NCBI RefSeq assembly: GCF_900109925.1
Contig: NZ_FOBW01000002.1
Location: forward strand, 248,001-312,000
Direction of reading: 5' to 3'
Length of the DNA stretch: 64,000 nucleotides
DNA from: Mesobacillus persicus
Lineage (GTDB): Bacteria; Bacillota; Bacilli; Bacillales; Cytobacillaceae
In this document: positions 49,406-59,955 of the stretch, piece after piece
Layout: every line of letters starts with the position of its first letter
How positions within the stretch are numbered: the stretch's first letter is position 1
Notes under the pieces: model-generated
The model's database searches: none
What the model was told of the DNA's origin: nothing
The model's input: only the letters and a program-made list of their open reading frames with translations
Translations under genes and position numbers: made by a program

Positions 49406-49519
49406 ATTAAATTCCTCCTAATACGATACTAACGTCAGTATATCACCGTTTCCAAAGTGATGCTATTTTTTTGTTTCCTTGCGTATTTTACCCTTTTCTC
49501 AAAGAATATAACCGTTTAA

Positions 49520-49560
49520 ACAAAGGAAAGAGCGGGCCAAATAAATGACCCACTCTTTAT
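49520..49560 (-). terminator. etfA terminator
   Basis: AAAGAGTGGGTC / GGCCCGCTCTTT stem (mismatched in the middle) after the etfA stop codon. Confidence 0.7.
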
Positions 49561-49571
49561 GTGCTTAACTA

Positions 49572-50549
49572 TTAAGCATTTACTTTTAATTTCTTGAACT
49601 CTTCAGTAAGCATTGGAACAACTTCAAATAAGTCTCCAACGATTCCGTAATCGGCTACTTTGAAAATATTTGCCTCTGGATCTTTGTTGATTGCTACGAT
49701 AATTTTGGAGTTAGACATCCCAGCAAGGTGCTGGATAGCCCCAGAAATTCCGCATGCGATATAAAGGTCAGGAGTAACAACTTTTCCTGTTTGACCAATC
49801 TGTAAGGAATAGTCACAATACTCAGCGTCACACGCACCACGTGATGCACCGACTGCCCCACCAAGTACGTCCGCTAGTTCTTTTAATGGCTCGAAACCTT
49901 CTTCACTCTTAACACCACGTCCACCAGCGATGACGACTTTGGCTTCAGAAAGATCCACACCTTCAGTTGCCTTACGAACAACCTCTTTAATAACTGTACG
50001 AAGGTCTTTCACATCGACAGCTAGTGTAGAGACATCTCCTGAACGGCTTCCATCTTTTTCAAGTGGAGCAATATTATTTGGACGGACTGTTGCAAAAACG
50101 ATTCCGTCTGTAACAACTTTCTTTTCGAATGCTTTACCGGAGTAGATTGGGCGTGTGAACACAAGGTTCCCGCCTGCTTCTTCAACTGAAGTTGCATCAG
50201 AAATTAATCCTGAACCTAGTTTACTTGCAATTTTAGGAGCCAGATCCTTACCAAGTGCTGTATGTCCCAAAATAAGTCCTTCAGGATTTTCCTGGCCAAT
50301 TACAGCCATTAACGCTTGAGAATATCCATCTGTTGTATATTGTGCAAGTTTATCGCTATCAACAGCAACCACTCTGTCTGCACCATAGGCAACAAGTTCA
50401 GATCCAAGTGAACTAACGTTCTCGCCAAGTAATACTCCTACTACTTCTCCGCCTTCTGCTACCGTTTTAGCTGCAGCTACTGCTTCGAAAGATACATTTC
50501 TAAGTGAACCATCACGGACTTCGCCTAATACTAATACTTTTCTACCCAT
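49572..50549 (-). CDS. etfA: Electron transfer flavoprotein alpha subunit
   Basis: 325 residues; with EtfB carries electrons from acyl-CoA dehydrogenases to the quinone pool. The C-terminal FAD domain shows [23 protein letters not shown], and [11 protein letters not shown]. Last gene of the fadR-fadB-etfB-etfA operon. Confidence 0.96.
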   Translation of the reverse strand: MGRKVLVLGEVRDGSLRNVSFEAVAAAKTVAEGGEVVGVLLGENVSSLGSELVAYGADRVVAVDSDKLAQYTTDGYSQALMAVIGQENPEGLILGHTALGKDLAPKIASKLGSGLISDATSVEEAGGNLVFTRPIYSGKAFEKKVVTDGIVFATVRPNNIAPLEKDGSRSGDVSTLAVDVKDLRTVIKEVVRKATEGVDLSEAKVVIAGGRGVKSEEGFEPLKELADVLGGAVGASRGACDAEYCDYSLQIGQTGKVVTPDLYIACGISGAIQHLAGMSNSKIIVAINKDPEANIFKVADYGIVGDLFEVVPMLTEEFKKLKVNA

Positions 50550-50610
50550 TTGATTTACCTCCTGCGTATATTCTCGTTAATCCATCGTTTATCCTGTCGT
50601 TTAGCCGAAA

Positions 50611-51384
50611 TTAGACAACTTTGGCTTCAGAATGAAGCAGATTTACTAGTTCTTTTACTTGATCAGCTAGTTCGCCTTCAAGTACTCTTCCAGCTTCCTT
50701 CTGAGGCGGAAGGTAAATTTCAATTGTTTTTGTTTTTGCTTCAACATCATCTTCCTCAAGATCTAAATCATCAAGCTCAAGCTCCTCAAGGGGCTTTTTC
50801 TTCGCCTTCATGATTCCTGGAAGAGAAGGATAGCGTGGTTCGTTTAAACCTTGCTGAGCTGTTACTAGAAGTGGAAGGCTTGTTTCAATAACTTCAGAAT
50901 CTCCTTCTACATCACGTGTAACAGTAGCCGTGCTACCATTGATTTCAAGGTTCGTAATCGTTGTTACATACGCCATGTCAAGAGCATCAGCAACACGTGG
51001 ACCAACCTGTCCAGAACCACCGTCAATTGCAACGTTACCAGCAAGGATTAAATCAGCTTCCTTGTCTTTTAAGTATTCAGCAAGAATTTTTGCTGTTGTA
51101 TATTGATCGCCATCTTCAACGTCGTCTTCAATATTGATTAGGACCGCTTTATCAGCACCCATAGCAAGTGCAGTACGAAGTTGCTTTTCGCCTTCTTCGT
51201 TTCCAACAGATATAACTGTCACTTCGCCGCCATTTGCATCACGGACTTGGATTGCTTCTTCAATCGCATATTCATCATAAGGGTTGATGATAAACTCAGC
51301 ACCCTCTTCATTGATCTTTCCACCGGAAATAGCAATTTTTTCCTCAGTGTCAAATGTTCTTTTCATTAAAACGTAGATGTTCAT
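50611..51384 (-). CDS. etfB: Electron transfer flavoprotein beta subunit
   Basis: 257 residues with the ETF beta pattern (M-N-I-Y-V-L-M-K-R-T-F-D-T, N-P-Y-D-E-Y-A-I-E-E-A, G-S-G-Q-V-G-P). ATG at 51384 with GGAGGGG is preferred over a longer frame from 51411. Partner of EtfA, 61 bases away. Confidence 0.95.
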   Translation of the reverse strand: MNIYVLMKRTFDTEEKIAISGGKINEEGAEFIINPYDEYAIEEAIQVRDANGGEVTVISVGNEEGEKQLRTALAMGADKAVLINIEDDVEDGDQYTTAKILAEYLKDKEADLILAGNVAIDGGSGQVGPRVADALDMAYVTTITNLEINGSTATVTRDVEGDSEVIETSLPLLVTAQQGLNEPRYPSLPGIMKAKKKPLEELELDDLDLEEDDVEAKTKTIEIYLPPQKEAGRVLEGELADQVKELVNLLHSEAKVV

Positions 51385-51481
51385 TATTTCCCCTCCTAAG
51401 AATTCTAACATTCGTTTAGTTCTAAAGATTGAAAAAAATCAAGGTAAATTTTTTATATTATCTAAAAAAATCAACTCAACT

Positions 51482-52252
51482 TTACTTCCCCTTAAAGTCC
51501 GGTTTGCGCTTTTCTAGGAAAGCGGTAATCCCTTCCTTAGCGTCTTCAGAGACAAATACTTCTCCAAATAGCTGAGCTTCTTTTTTTACACCCTCGTAAA
51601 ATTGCCCAGTTTTCGCATAGTTTAATAGATTCAGTGTCGCTTTTACAGAAACAGGGCTTTTATTGGCCATTTTCTTCGCCAGTATGTAGGCGTTTTCAAG
51701 AAGCTGTTCTTCAGGGTAAGCGTGATTTGCGAGACCACACTGTACAGCTTCAAGACCTGTAATCGGTTCACTTGTAATCATCATCTCAGCAGCTCTTGCC
51801 GTGCCCACATATCGTGGCAACCTTTGAGTTCCAGCGAAGCCGGGAATCAACCCTAATTGAAGTTCTGGTAAACCAAGCTTTGCGTTTTCAGTAACTAGAC
51901 GGATGTGGCAAGCCATCGCAAGTTCAAGTCCTCCACCCAACGCTGCACCATGAATGGCTGCAATAATTGGCTTAGGAAATGATTCCATGCGCTCAAAGAC
52001 ATTTTGACCATTTTCGGATAGGTTTGTAAAACCTTCTCCTTTAATCGTCGTAAATTCTTTAATATCAGCTCCCGCTGAGAAGAACTTACCTTCGCCATGA
52101 ATCAAGATTACTCTCACTTCATCATTTGTTTCAACTTGATCTAACACAGATGCAAGTTCCGAAATCAAACCTGATGAAAGAGCATTTGCAGGAGGACGGG
52201 TAATCGTGACTGTCGCTACCCTTCCTTCAGTAGACCATTTGAGATTCTCCAT
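51482..52252 (-). CDS. fadB: Enoyl-CoA hydratase
   Basis: 256 residues, crotonase family; hydrates trans-2-enoyl-CoA in beta-oxidation. It shows the oxyanion-hole segments (S-A-G-A-D-I-K-E-F and A-L-G-G-G-L-E-L-A-M-A-C) and the first helix of the trimer domain. Same gene order as the B. subtilis lcfA-fadR-fadB-etfB-etfA cluster. Confidence 0.9.
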   Translation of the reverse strand: MENLKWSTEGRVATVTITRPPANALSSGLISELASVLDQVETNDEVRVILIHGEGKFFSAGADIKEFTTIKGEGFTNLSENGQNVFERMESFPKPIIAAIHGAALGGGLELAMACHIRLVTENAKLGLPELQLGLIPGFAGTQRLPRYVGTARAAEMMITSEPITGLEAVQCGLANHAYPEEQLLENAYILAKKMANKSPVSVKATLNLLNYAKTGQFYEGVKKEAQLFGEVFVSEDAKEGITAFLEKRKPDFKGK

Positions 52253-52316
52253 ATTTCCCCTCCTTTTCGCAAGTCGCTTCCCTGCTTACTATAACATAAA
52301 AACAGAAGAAACGGTG

Positions 52317-52913
52317 TTACTCAACTGACGTTCGATAGCCGCATCCATTTACCAACATTTGATGCAACGGTTCTGATAGAGCGAGGAGATTGTACTTTGC
52401 GTCACTCATGACCCATGTCGTTACCGTTTCATCAATGGTACCGAAAATCATTTGCCTTGCAAGGCGCACGTCAAGATTACTTCGGAACTCGTTTCTCTCA
52501 ATACCTTCTATAACAATCTTATCGATTAATTTCAGATATCCTTTGAGAACTTCATTGATCTTAAGTCTAAGTTCTTTATTTGACTGTCTTAACTCAAGCT
52601 GAGTTACGATTGCAAGATGACTATCCTCGGCGACCCATTCTAAATGTGCTTCTACCAACATTAATAACTTCTCTACCGCAGTTGATTTTCCTGCTATCTT
52701 ACCTTCAATAATTTCAATAAAGTTCCCCATTTTTTCCTGGAAGAGAGAGATTAAGATATCTTCTTTATTCCTAAAATAAAGATATATGGTTCCATCAGCC
52801 ACACCAGCCTGCTTTGCAATTTTTGAAACCTGTGCTTGATGATAGCCATTTTCAGCTATAACAATCACAGCCGCATCAATAATTTGTCGATATTTAGGCT
52901 TGTTCTTTTTCAT
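52317..52913 (-). CDS. fadR: TetR-family fatty-acid degradation repressor
   Basis: 198 residues. N-terminal TetR HTH (I-I-D-A-A-V-I-V-I-A-E-N-G-Y-H...V-A-D-G-T-I-Y-L-Y-F-R-N-K-E-D-I), and a helical ligand domain that binds long-chain acyl-CoA. Position and operator identify it as FadR. A FadR box lies at its own promoter, so it is autoregulated. Confidence 0.93.
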   Translation of the reverse strand: MKKNKPKYRQIIDAAVIVIAENGYHQAQVSKIAKQAGVADGTIYLYFRNKEDILISLFQEKMGNFIEIIEGKIAGKSTAVEKLLMLVEAHLEWVAEDSHLAIVTQLELRQSNKELRLKINEVLKGYLKLIDKIVIEGIERNEFRSNLDVRLARQMIFGTIDETVTTWVMSDAKYNLLALSEPLHQMLVNGCGYRTSVE

Positions 52914-52997
52914 ATTCTCACCCCTCTCCTACCAGGAAAACTTAATTTCAGGCGGATATTATTTGGTCCGCTGAATGTTTTAGTTTTAGACAATAAA

Positions 52998-53051
52998 TGA
53001 ATGAATCATCATTCATATTTTTATAATATTATCAACAATTCATTCTGTCAA
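52998..53051 (-). promoter_or_regulatory. fadR operon promoter with FadR box
   Basis: Minus strand TTGACA (53051-53046), 17-base spacer, TATTAT (53028-53023), then TGAATGAATCATCATTCA at 52998-53015 (17 of 18 positions fit the FadR consensus), covering the transcription start. Confidence 0.88.
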
Positions 53052-53119
53052 GATAATAATCTGACTTTCGCTAGGCTTATCCAAGTTTTTAATTCGAAAA
53101 GCCTTAAATGGCTTTTCTA

Positions 53120-54820
53120 TTAGGCATGTTTCTCTTCATCATTATTCAATTTCGCCTTTTCTTCATCCACTAAAGATCTTCTTAATATTTTTCCTACCGC
53201 TGTTTTTGGTAGTTCTTCCCTGAAGTCATAATACCGTGGAACTTTGTAAGCAGCAAGATGTTTACGGCAAAATTCGTTCAACTCAGCTTCAGTTACATTA
53301 GACCCTTCCTTAACAACAATATACGCTTTTACAGTTTCTCCCCTGTAAGGATCAGGAATCCCGGCCACAGCAGCTTCTAGTATTGCCGGGTGCTCATATA
53401 ATACCTCTTCCACTTCACGTGGATAAATATTAAAGCCACCTGCGATAATCATATCCTTTTTCCGATCGACTATATAAAAGTATCCTTTTTCATCCATATA
53501 TCCGATATCGCCAGTCAACAACCATCCATCCCGAAGCACTTGCTCTGTTTCTTCTGGTCGATTCCAATACCCCTTCATTATCTGAGGTCCAATAACCGCT
53601 AGTTCTCCAATTTCCCCTGCTGGCAATGGCTCACTATTTTCTAAAGATAGGATGGCTGCGTCTGTTTCAGGATAAGGAACACCGATACTTCCAGAGACAC
53701 TTTGTTTATCCCATAGGAAATTAGAATGTGTAACAGGAGAAGCTTCTGTTAACCCAAATCCCTCAACAAGCTTTCCACCAGTCACTTTTTCAAACTTTTG
53801 TTGGACCTCGACAGGAAGTGGTGCCGAACCGCTTATACAAGCCTCTATCGATGAAAGATCGTACTTTCCTAAATCAGGATGATTTAGTATTCCAATATAC
53901 ATTGTCGGTGCACCTGGAAAAAGTGTTGGGCGCTGTTTATCAATCGTCTTTAAAATTGTATCAACATCAAATTTTGGAATGAGCACCATCTTCTGGGCCT
54001 GCAGAACAGATAGAATCATTACCGTTGTCATTCCGTATACATGGAAAAACGGAAGTACTCCTAGTACCACTTCTTGCCCTGGTTTTGATTTATAAAGCCA
54101 GGCTACACACATGGTCGCATTTGATACAAGGTTTCGATGAGTAATCATAACCCCTTTTGGAAGTCCAGTCGTACCTCCGGTATATTGGAGCAAAGCGAGG
54201 TCTTCATTAAAATCGTATTCGTATTCCACTAATTTTTTCTGTGGTTGCTTTAAAATTTCTGGAAGTAAATGATTGCTAGCATCAGGTTTGACAGTAACAA
54301 CGATTCCAGTCTGTTTCTTTTGTATAAAAGGATAAAGTAAATTTTTGGGAAACGGAAGGAAGTCTTTGATAGCGGTTACAATAATATGCTCTAAATTCGT
54401 TTTGGATTTAACTTTAGAAACTCGTGGGTACAAAATATCTAATGCAAGAATGGCCTTGGCCCCGGAGTCTTTCATTTGATGTTCTAGCTCTCGCTCTGTA
54501 TAAAGTGGATTCGTCTGAACCACAACTCCTCCAGCCATTAACACACCAAAATACCCGATCACTGCAGACGGCATATTGGGGAGCATAATTGCAACGCGAT
54601 CTCCCTTTACTATCCCAATTGACTGTAAATAAGCAGCAAATTTGATAGAAGATTCATACAAATGACGGTAGTTCATTTCTTTTCCCATAAAATGAATAGC
54701 TACTTTTTCGGGAAACTCCTCTGCTGTCCTCTTCAAATATTCTTGTACCGGTATTTCTTCAATCTCAAGTGTCTTTGGTATTTCTGCTGGATACTGATCT
54801 AACCAAGGCCTCTCTAACAT
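53120..54820 (-). CDS. lcfA: Long-chain fatty acid-CoA ligase
   Basis: 566 residues of the ANL family. P-loop-like Y-T-G-G-T-T-G-L-P-K-G-V at about 205, E-G-F-G-L-T-E-A-S-P near 335, T-G-D-I-G-Y near 430 and the K-D-M-I-I-A-G-G-F-N-I-Y hinge with the catalytic Lys near 520 (P-K-T-A-V-G-K-I). Activates fatty acids for beta-oxidation. Promoter-like TTGTAG-N18-TATAAT at 54869-54898. Confidence 0.95.
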   Translation of the reverse strand: MLERPWLDQYPAEIPKTLEIEEIPVQEYLKRTAEEFPEKVAIHFMGKEMNYRHLYESSIKFAAYLQSIGIVKGDRVAIMLPNMPSAVIGYFGVLMAGGVVVQTNPLYTERELEHQMKDSGAKAILALDILYPRVSKVKSKTNLEHIIVTAIKDFLPFPKNLLYPFIQKKQTGIVVTVKPDASNHLLPEILKQPQKKLVEYEYDFNEDLALLQYTGGTTGLPKGVMITHRNLVSNATMCVAWLYKSKPGQEVVLGVLPFFHVYGMTTVMILSVLQAQKMVLIPKFDVDTILKTIDKQRPTLFPGAPTMYIGILNHPDLGKYDLSSIEACISGSAPLPVEVQQKFEKVTGGKLVEGFGLTEASPVTHSNFLWDKQSVSGSIGVPYPETDAAILSLENSEPLPAGEIGELAVIGPQIMKGYWNRPEETEQVLRDGWLLTGDIGYMDEKGYFYIVDRKKDMIIAGGFNIYPREVEEVLYEHPAILEAAVAGIPDPYRGETVKAYIVVKEGSNVTEAELNEFCRKHLAAYKVPRYYDFREELPKTAVGKILRRSLVDEEKAKLNNDEEKHA

Positions 54821-54939
54821 GACAATCCCCCTTTTTAAACTTTTAGAATATTAACATATTTCTTTTTTTATTATAATATATAGGTATCATGTCCTACAAT
54901 TGAAAATAATGAATTTTCCGATTATATCTTAAATAAAAA

Positions 54940-54976
54940 ACAAGGCCAACCCATTAGGCGGCCTTGTTTTGTTAAA
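54940..54976 (-). terminator. Terminator between yshE region and lcfA
   Basis: AACAAGGCC / GGCCTTGTT stem with T-runs on both sides; ends the upstream minus-strand transcript. Confidence 0.85.
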
Positions 54977-55063
54977 CAAACATGTTGATTTACGTACCAT
55001 TCAACGTAAAGGAAAATCAAAAACGTTCTTTACAGAGCTAATATTAAAATAGTTGTCTAGAAT

Positions 55064-55147
55064 TTAAACGAAAAAAAGTAAATAAATGATACCCACTAGA
55101 ATAAATACTCCTGATAACACCATTAAAACTTTTGCCAATCTCTCCAA
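55064..55147 (-). CDS. Very small membrane peptide
   Basis: 27 codons from TTG 55147 (AAGGAGAG upstream): one hydrophobic helix (M-V-L-S-G-V-F-I-L-V-G-I-I-Y-L-L-F-F). It lies 16 bases after yshE on the same strand. Possible membrane micro-peptide, unknown function. Confidence 0.45.
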   Translation of the reverse strand: MERLAKVLMVLSGVFILVGIIYLLFFV

Positions 55148-55163
55148 AATATTCTCTCCTTAA

Positions 55164-55568
55164 TTAAATACCTGCTCCAATGACATAACTTAATCCAACC
55201 GAAATAATCAGTGAGATGAGCCCAACTGCTCGATTATCTTCTCGAATTTCTTTATCTATATTAAACTTGGGAGTCATAAATTCAAAGATGAAATAGCCAA
55301 TGATTAGCAGGATAAAGCCAAACACTCCCCAACTAATCATATTTAACAGGGAATCATGCTGGGCAATGGAGTGGCGAAAGATGTTTGCTACTCCAAAGAT
55401 TTTCCCACCTGTTGCCATTGCCACTGATAAATTCCCTTTTTTGATTTCTTCCCAGTTACGATATCTTGTCACAAGTTCAAATAACGCTAGAAAGACAATG
55501 GTACAAAGAATGACGACACTATAATAGCCTGCCGTAACCACAAAATCATTTTCCCAAAATTGATCCAT
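55164..55568 (-). CDS. yshE: DUF350 membrane protein YshE
   Basis: 134 residues with four transmembrane helices and the DUF350 pattern (G-N-L-S-V-A-M-A-T-G-G, D-N-R-A-V-G-L-I-S). Conserved after mutSB in Bacillus. Function unknown. Confidence 0.88.
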   Translation of the reverse strand: MDQFWENDFVVTAGYYSVVILCTIVFLALFELVTRYRNWEEIKKGNLSVAMATGGKIFGVANIFRHSIAQHDSLLNMISWGVFGFILLIIGYFIFEFMTPKFNIDKEIREDNRAVGLISLIISVGLSYVIGAGI

Positions 55569-55583
55569 TGAACTCCCCGCCTA

Positions 55584-57935
55584 TCATTTAAATTCGACGA
55601 TGGTTACTCCTGTACCACCTTCACCTGCTTCACCAAAGCGGCTTTTCTTCACTGAGCGATGATTTTTCAAATACTCTTGAACGCCACGCATCAATGCTCC
55701 AGTACCTTTACCATGGATGATAGAAACCCTTGGATAACCAGCAAGCAAGGCATCGTCAATATACTTCTCTACTCTCATCAAGGCCGCTTCATAACGCTCT
55801 CCACGCAAATCGAGTTCAAGGCCAACTTGGGTATCTCTACCTTTAACCATTGCCACCTGTCGAACTTCTTTTTGTTTTGGAGTTTCGATGTATTCCATGT
55901 CGCTTTCTTTTACTTTCATTTTCAAAATACCAATTTGTACTTCCCATTCTTGATCCGAAGCCTGTCTAATTAAATGACCTTTTTGACCAAAGGTGGTTAC
56001 CTTCACTTCATCACCTGGCTGGAAGTCATGCTTAGGCGCTTTCGCCTTAGTTGCTTTTTTGACAGTTCTTTCCGGAGCTGCTTCTGAGAGACGCTTTCTG
56101 GCATCAATCAGCTCATGTTCCTTGACTTCCGCACTCTTTTCAAGTCTCAACTTTCTTAAATCGCTAATAACCTCTTCAGCTTCTGATCGGGCTTTCTCAA
56201 CGATTTCAGCCGCTTTTTCTTTTGCCTTTTCCACTAATTCATCTTTTCGATCATAGTAAGCAACCATCTGCTTTTGCAGATCCTTATGCAGTTTATCAGC
56301 CGCTTTTAAAAGTTCATTCGCTTCCTCAGCTTCTCGTTCAGCAATTCGCTTACTTGTTTCAAGTGATGCAATCATCGTCTCTACTTGATTACTATCCGCA
56401 CTAATATATCCTTTGGCAGTGTCAATTACACTATCGCTTAGCCCTAAGCGTTTTGAGATTTCAAAGGCGTTGCTTCGTCCTGGCACCCCAATTAATAATT
56501 TATAGGTAGGGCTAAGTGACTCTACATCGAACTCAACGCTCGCATTAACGACTCCTTCTCGGTTGTAGCCGTATGCTTTTAATTCTGGATAATGAGTGGT
56601 TGCTATTACTCTTGCTCCACGCTTATATACCTCATCAAGAATCGAAATCGCAAGGGCTGCTCCCTCCTGAGGATCCGTGCCTGCTCCCAACTCATCAAAT
56701 AAAACTAAGCTATTAAAATCTACTCGTTTAAGAATATCAACAATATTCACCATATGTGATGAAAAAGTACTTAAGCTTTGCTCAATGGATTGTTCATCTC
56801 CGATATCGGCATATACTGCATCAAATACCGCTATTTCTGAACCATCCAGCGCTGGAATTTGCAGGCCAGATTGGGCCATAAGCGTACACAACCCCAGTGT
56901 TTTAAGTGTAACCGTCTTCCCACCTGTATTCGGACCGGTTATCACAATTGTTGTGTAATCTTCTCCAAGCGTAATCGTATTTGGTACGACTTCCTCTTTT
57001 GCAATTAGTGGATGACGTGCCTGGGACAGTTTTACAATCCCATTGTTGTTCACGCTAGGTTTTGAAGCTTTTATTTTATGGGCATAACGAGCCTTAGCAA
57101 ACATAAAATCAAGATCAGCGAGGATGCCCACGATGGTTAGTAGATCTTCTGAATTCTCGCCAACAATAAGTGAAAGCTCAAGTAAAATTCGTTCAATTTC
57201 CTGCTGTTCTTTAATACGGATTTCTTGAAGTTCATTATTCAGTTGTACGACGGTTTGCGGTTCAATAAATAACGTCTGCCCCGACGAGCTTTGGTCATGA
57301 ATAATCCCGCCGTAATGGCCGCGGTACTCTTGTTTAACTGGAATAACGAAACGGTCATTCCGAATCGTAATAATGGCATCAGATAGCATCTTCTGGGCAT
57401 TTGAAGAACGAATCATGCTTTCAAGGCGCTCTCTTACTCGCGCTTCTCGAGAACGTAGTTGATTCCGTAGTGTTCGAAGTGTGTCGCTCGCACTATCAAG
57501 TACCTCGCCTCCTTCATCAATTGCATGCTTTATTCCTTCTTCTAACTCAGCTAAAACAACGATTTCTTCCGCAAAACCAGACAATATTGGCAGTTCCGTT
57601 TCTTCTGCCATATCGGTGATAAATCGCTTCATCTGTCTGCTCGCATGAACGGTATTAGCCGTTTGAATTAGCTCTTGAGGACTCAACATACCGCCAATCA
57701 CAGCTCGCTTAACATGTGGACGGATATCGTAAATCCCCCCAAGCGGGACATTCCCTTTCAAGCGTAGCACTTTTGCCGCTTCATCTGTTTCTTCCTGTAG
57801 CCTTAAGACTTCCTCAAAGTCAGTTGAGGGGAACAGGTTTCTGGCTTTTTCTTTCCCTAATGAAGACGAGACATGGTCGAGCAACTGGTCTCTAATTTTA
57901 TCAAATTCAAGAGTTTTCAACACTCTTTGCTGCAA
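55584..57935 (-). CDS. mutSB: Endonuclease MutS2
   Basis: 783 residues. MutS-like clamp and ATPase (Walker [10 protein letters not shown] near 335, [10 protein letters not shown] near 410, T-T-H-Y-P-E-L), coiled coil at about 515-630, and a C-terminal Smr nuclease domain ([16 protein letters not shown]). MutS2 suppresses homologous recombination and helps rescue collided ribosomes in B. subtilis. Full length. Confidence 0.95.
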   Translation of the reverse strand: MQQRVLKTLEFDKIRDQLLDHVSSSLGKEKARNLFPSTDFEEVLRLQEETDEAAKVLRLKGNVPLGGIYDIRPHVKRAVIGGMLSPQELIQTANTVHASRQMKRFITDMAEETELPILSGFAEEIVVLAELEEGIKHAIDEGGEVLDSASDTLRTLRNQLRSREARVRERLESMIRSSNAQKMLSDAIITIRNDRFVIPVKQEYRGHYGGIIHDQSSSGQTLFIEPQTVVQLNNELQEIRIKEQQEIERILLELSLIVGENSEDLLTIVGILADLDFMFAKARYAHKIKASKPSVNNNGIVKLSQARHPLIAKEEVVPNTITLGEDYTTIVITGPNTGGKTVTLKTLGLCTLMAQSGLQIPALDGSEIAVFDAVYADIGDEQSIEQSLSTFSSHMVNIVDILKRVDFNSLVLFDELGAGTDPQEGAALAISILDEVYKRGARVIATTHYPELKAYGYNREGVVNASVEFDVESLSPTYKLLIGVPGRSNAFEISKRLGLSDSVIDTAKGYISADSNQVETMIASLETSKRIAEREAEEANELLKAADKLHKDLQKQMVAYYDRKDELVEKAKEKAAEIVEKARSEAEEVISDLRKLRLEKSAEVKEHELIDARKRLSEAAPERTVKKATKAKAPKHDFQPGDEVKVTTFGQKGHLIRQASDQEWEVQIGILKMKVKESDMEYIETPKQKEVRQVAMVKGRDTQVGLELDLRGERYEAALMRVEKYIDDALLAGYPRVSIIHGKGTGALMRGVQEYLKNHRSVKKSRFGEAGEGGTGVTIVEFK

Positions 57936-57956
57936 TGGTATAGCCTCCTTTAAAAA

Positions 57957-58016
57957 GGCTCTTTTCTCAAACTTTGTTGCTTTCGAAACTTGCTTTTAGT
58001 TTTATGAGAAAAGAGC
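57957..58016. repeat. Inverted-repeat hairpin upstream of mutSB
   Basis: GGCTCTTTTCTCA (57957-57969) and TGAGAAAAGAGC (58005-58016) form a long stem with a 35-base loop. On the minus strand a short T run follows, so it may terminate polX transcription. The arm AAAGGCTCTTTTCTCAA occurs again at about 59908, which suggests a dispersed repeat. Confidence 0.6.
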
Positions 58017-58107
58017 TTGCCAACTAGTTTAACCGCGCTAAATAGCTTTCTCTGCGTTAAAATCGGCTTTTGGTTATTATCAACAATCTTAACGAAAGGG
58101 CTTGGCC

Positions 58108-59829
58108 TTAATCGTTCCGGTGATGAAGAAAATCGAGTAATTCATTGATGTCCATTGCATTTAAAACGGAACTTTCCTTAATCCACCCTTTTCTTGCTGC
58201 CGAGACCCCTATTTCCATATGTTCAAGCGTTTCCATTTTATGGGCGTCTGTATTTATAACGATTTTCACACCCACTTCTTGCGCTTTGCGTAGATACTCA
58301 GAGGCAAGATCCAGACGATGTGGATTTGCATTCAATTCCAGTGCTGTGTTAGTTTCTTTTGCTAACTGAATGAGCATGTCGATATCTACATCATAGCCTT
58401 CTCGTCTTCCAATCAATCTTCCCGTTGGATGGGCAATGATATCCACATGAGCATTTGTTAATGCATTTTTCAACCGTTCCATAATTTTTTCTCTAGGTTG
58501 TGAGAAAGATGAATGAATTGAAGCAATGACTATATCTAATTCAGCTAAAAGCTCATCGTCAAAATCTAAGCTAGCATCTGGTAGGATGTCCATTTCTATC
58601 CCGGTCAAGATGGTAAAATCATCGTATTTAGCATTTAATTTTCGTACTTCGTCTATTTGTTTACGAATTCTTTCTGGATTTAGTCCGTTTGCGACCCTTA
58701 AGTACTGAGAGTGATCTGTCATCGCCATATATCGATATCCACGTGCTCGACAAGCTTCGGCCATTTCCTCGATGGAATGAGCACCATCGCTCCAAGCGGA
58801 GTGCATATGCAAATCCCCTTTTATTGCAGGTAGGGTGATTAACTTTAATTCCTCTTGATAATGGTCAACTTCACTGCCATCCTCACGTAACTCGGGTGGG
58901 ATGAACGGGAGCTTAAAGTGGTGGTAGAACTCTTCCTCTGAGTCAAAGGTGAGCATTTCCCCTGTTTCCACATTCTCAACTCCATACTCACTAATCTTTT
59001 CTCCCTTTTCCTTTGCCAATTGTCTCATACGGACATTATGATCCTTTGAACCAGTAAAGTGATGAAGGGCAGTCGTAAACTCTTCTGGTTGGACTAGTCG
59101 GAAGTCTACGTTTACATCATAGTCTAGTTCAAACGTTAGCGAAACTTTTGTATCTCCAGCTGCAATGATTTCTTTCACCTTTGGAAGAGCCTCTAACTGT
59201 TTTTTCACAGCGCCAGCATCCGAAACCGCAATGATAAAATCAAGATCCTTTATCGTTTCCCGTTGCCGTCTGAGGCTACCCGCTCGAGAATACTTTACGA
59301 TTCCTGTCATCTGCTTCAGGTGCGCTTCAATCTGCTCGGCAACCGGGAGCATATAAGCTAGCGGGAGCCGCTCCGGCCTTGTACCAACATTTTCGAGAGC
59401 AGCAAGTATCTTTTCCTCTGACTTTTTACCAAAGCCGGCAAGTTCACGGATTTTCCCATCATGACAGGCTTGCTTTAATCCCTCTGCGTCTTCAATCGCT
59501 AGTTCTTTATGAAGCTTGGCTATTTTCTTTCCTCCTAATCCAGGAACCTGAAGCAAAGCCACTAGACCCTGTGGTACCTCTTGCTGAAGTTCTTTTAAAA
59601 CGGAAGAGCTTCCTTCCGTGATGTATTCCTCAATGACGGCAGCTGTACCCTTACCTATTCCTGACAAGGCGGTCAACTCACCCATTTCCGCTAAACTTCG
59701 GTCATCTATTTCCAAAGCAGCCGCGGCCTTCCTGAAAGCTGACACCTTGAAAGGATTTTCTCCTTTCAATTCCATATAGACTGCAATTGTTTCGAGCAGT
59801 CTTACTACGTCTTTTTTGTTAGCTGACAT
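58108..59829 (-). CDS. polX: DNA polymerase X
   Basis: 573 residues. N-terminal HhH and PolX core (G-I-G-K-G-T-A, V-P-G-L-G-G-K-K, G-S-L-R-R with D-L-D-F-I-I-A and D-V-N-V-D metal residues near 210-260), and a C-terminal PHP 3'-5' exonuclease domain (L-H-M-H-S-A-W-S-D-G). Gap-filling repair polymerase. Confidence 0.94.
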   Translation of the reverse strand: MSANKKDVVRLLETIAVYMELKGENPFKVSAFRKAAAALEIDDRSLAEMGELTALSGIGKGTAAVIEEYITEGSSSVLKELQQEVPQGLVALLQVPGLGGKKIAKLHKELAIEDAEGLKQACHDGKIRELAGFGKKSEEKILAALENVGTRPERLPLAYMLPVAEQIEAHLKQMTGIVKYSRAGSLRRQRETIKDLDFIIAVSDAGAVKKQLEALPKVKEIIAAGDTKVSLTFELDYDVNVDFRLVQPEEFTTALHHFTGSKDHNVRMRQLAKEKGEKISEYGVENVETGEMLTFDSEEEFYHHFKLPFIPPELREDGSEVDHYQEELKLITLPAIKGDLHMHSAWSDGAHSIEEMAEACRARGYRYMAMTDHSQYLRVANGLNPERIRKQIDEVRKLNAKYDDFTILTGIEMDILPDASLDFDDELLAELDIVIASIHSSFSQPREKIMERLKNALTNAHVDIIAHPTGRLIGRREGYDVDIDMLIQLAKETNTALELNANPHRLDLASEYLRKAQEVGVKIVINTDAHKMETLEHMEIGVSAARKGWIKESSVLNAMDINELLDFLHHRND

Positions 59830-59955
59830 AGATTCGCACCTGCCTATATTAATGTTTTAGTTGTATCCGCTTATATTTTATAGAAATTTACCGATAAAAG
59901 AAATTCAAAGGCTCTTTTCTCAATTCAAAAGAAAAACTCCTCCGGATAAGAGAAG

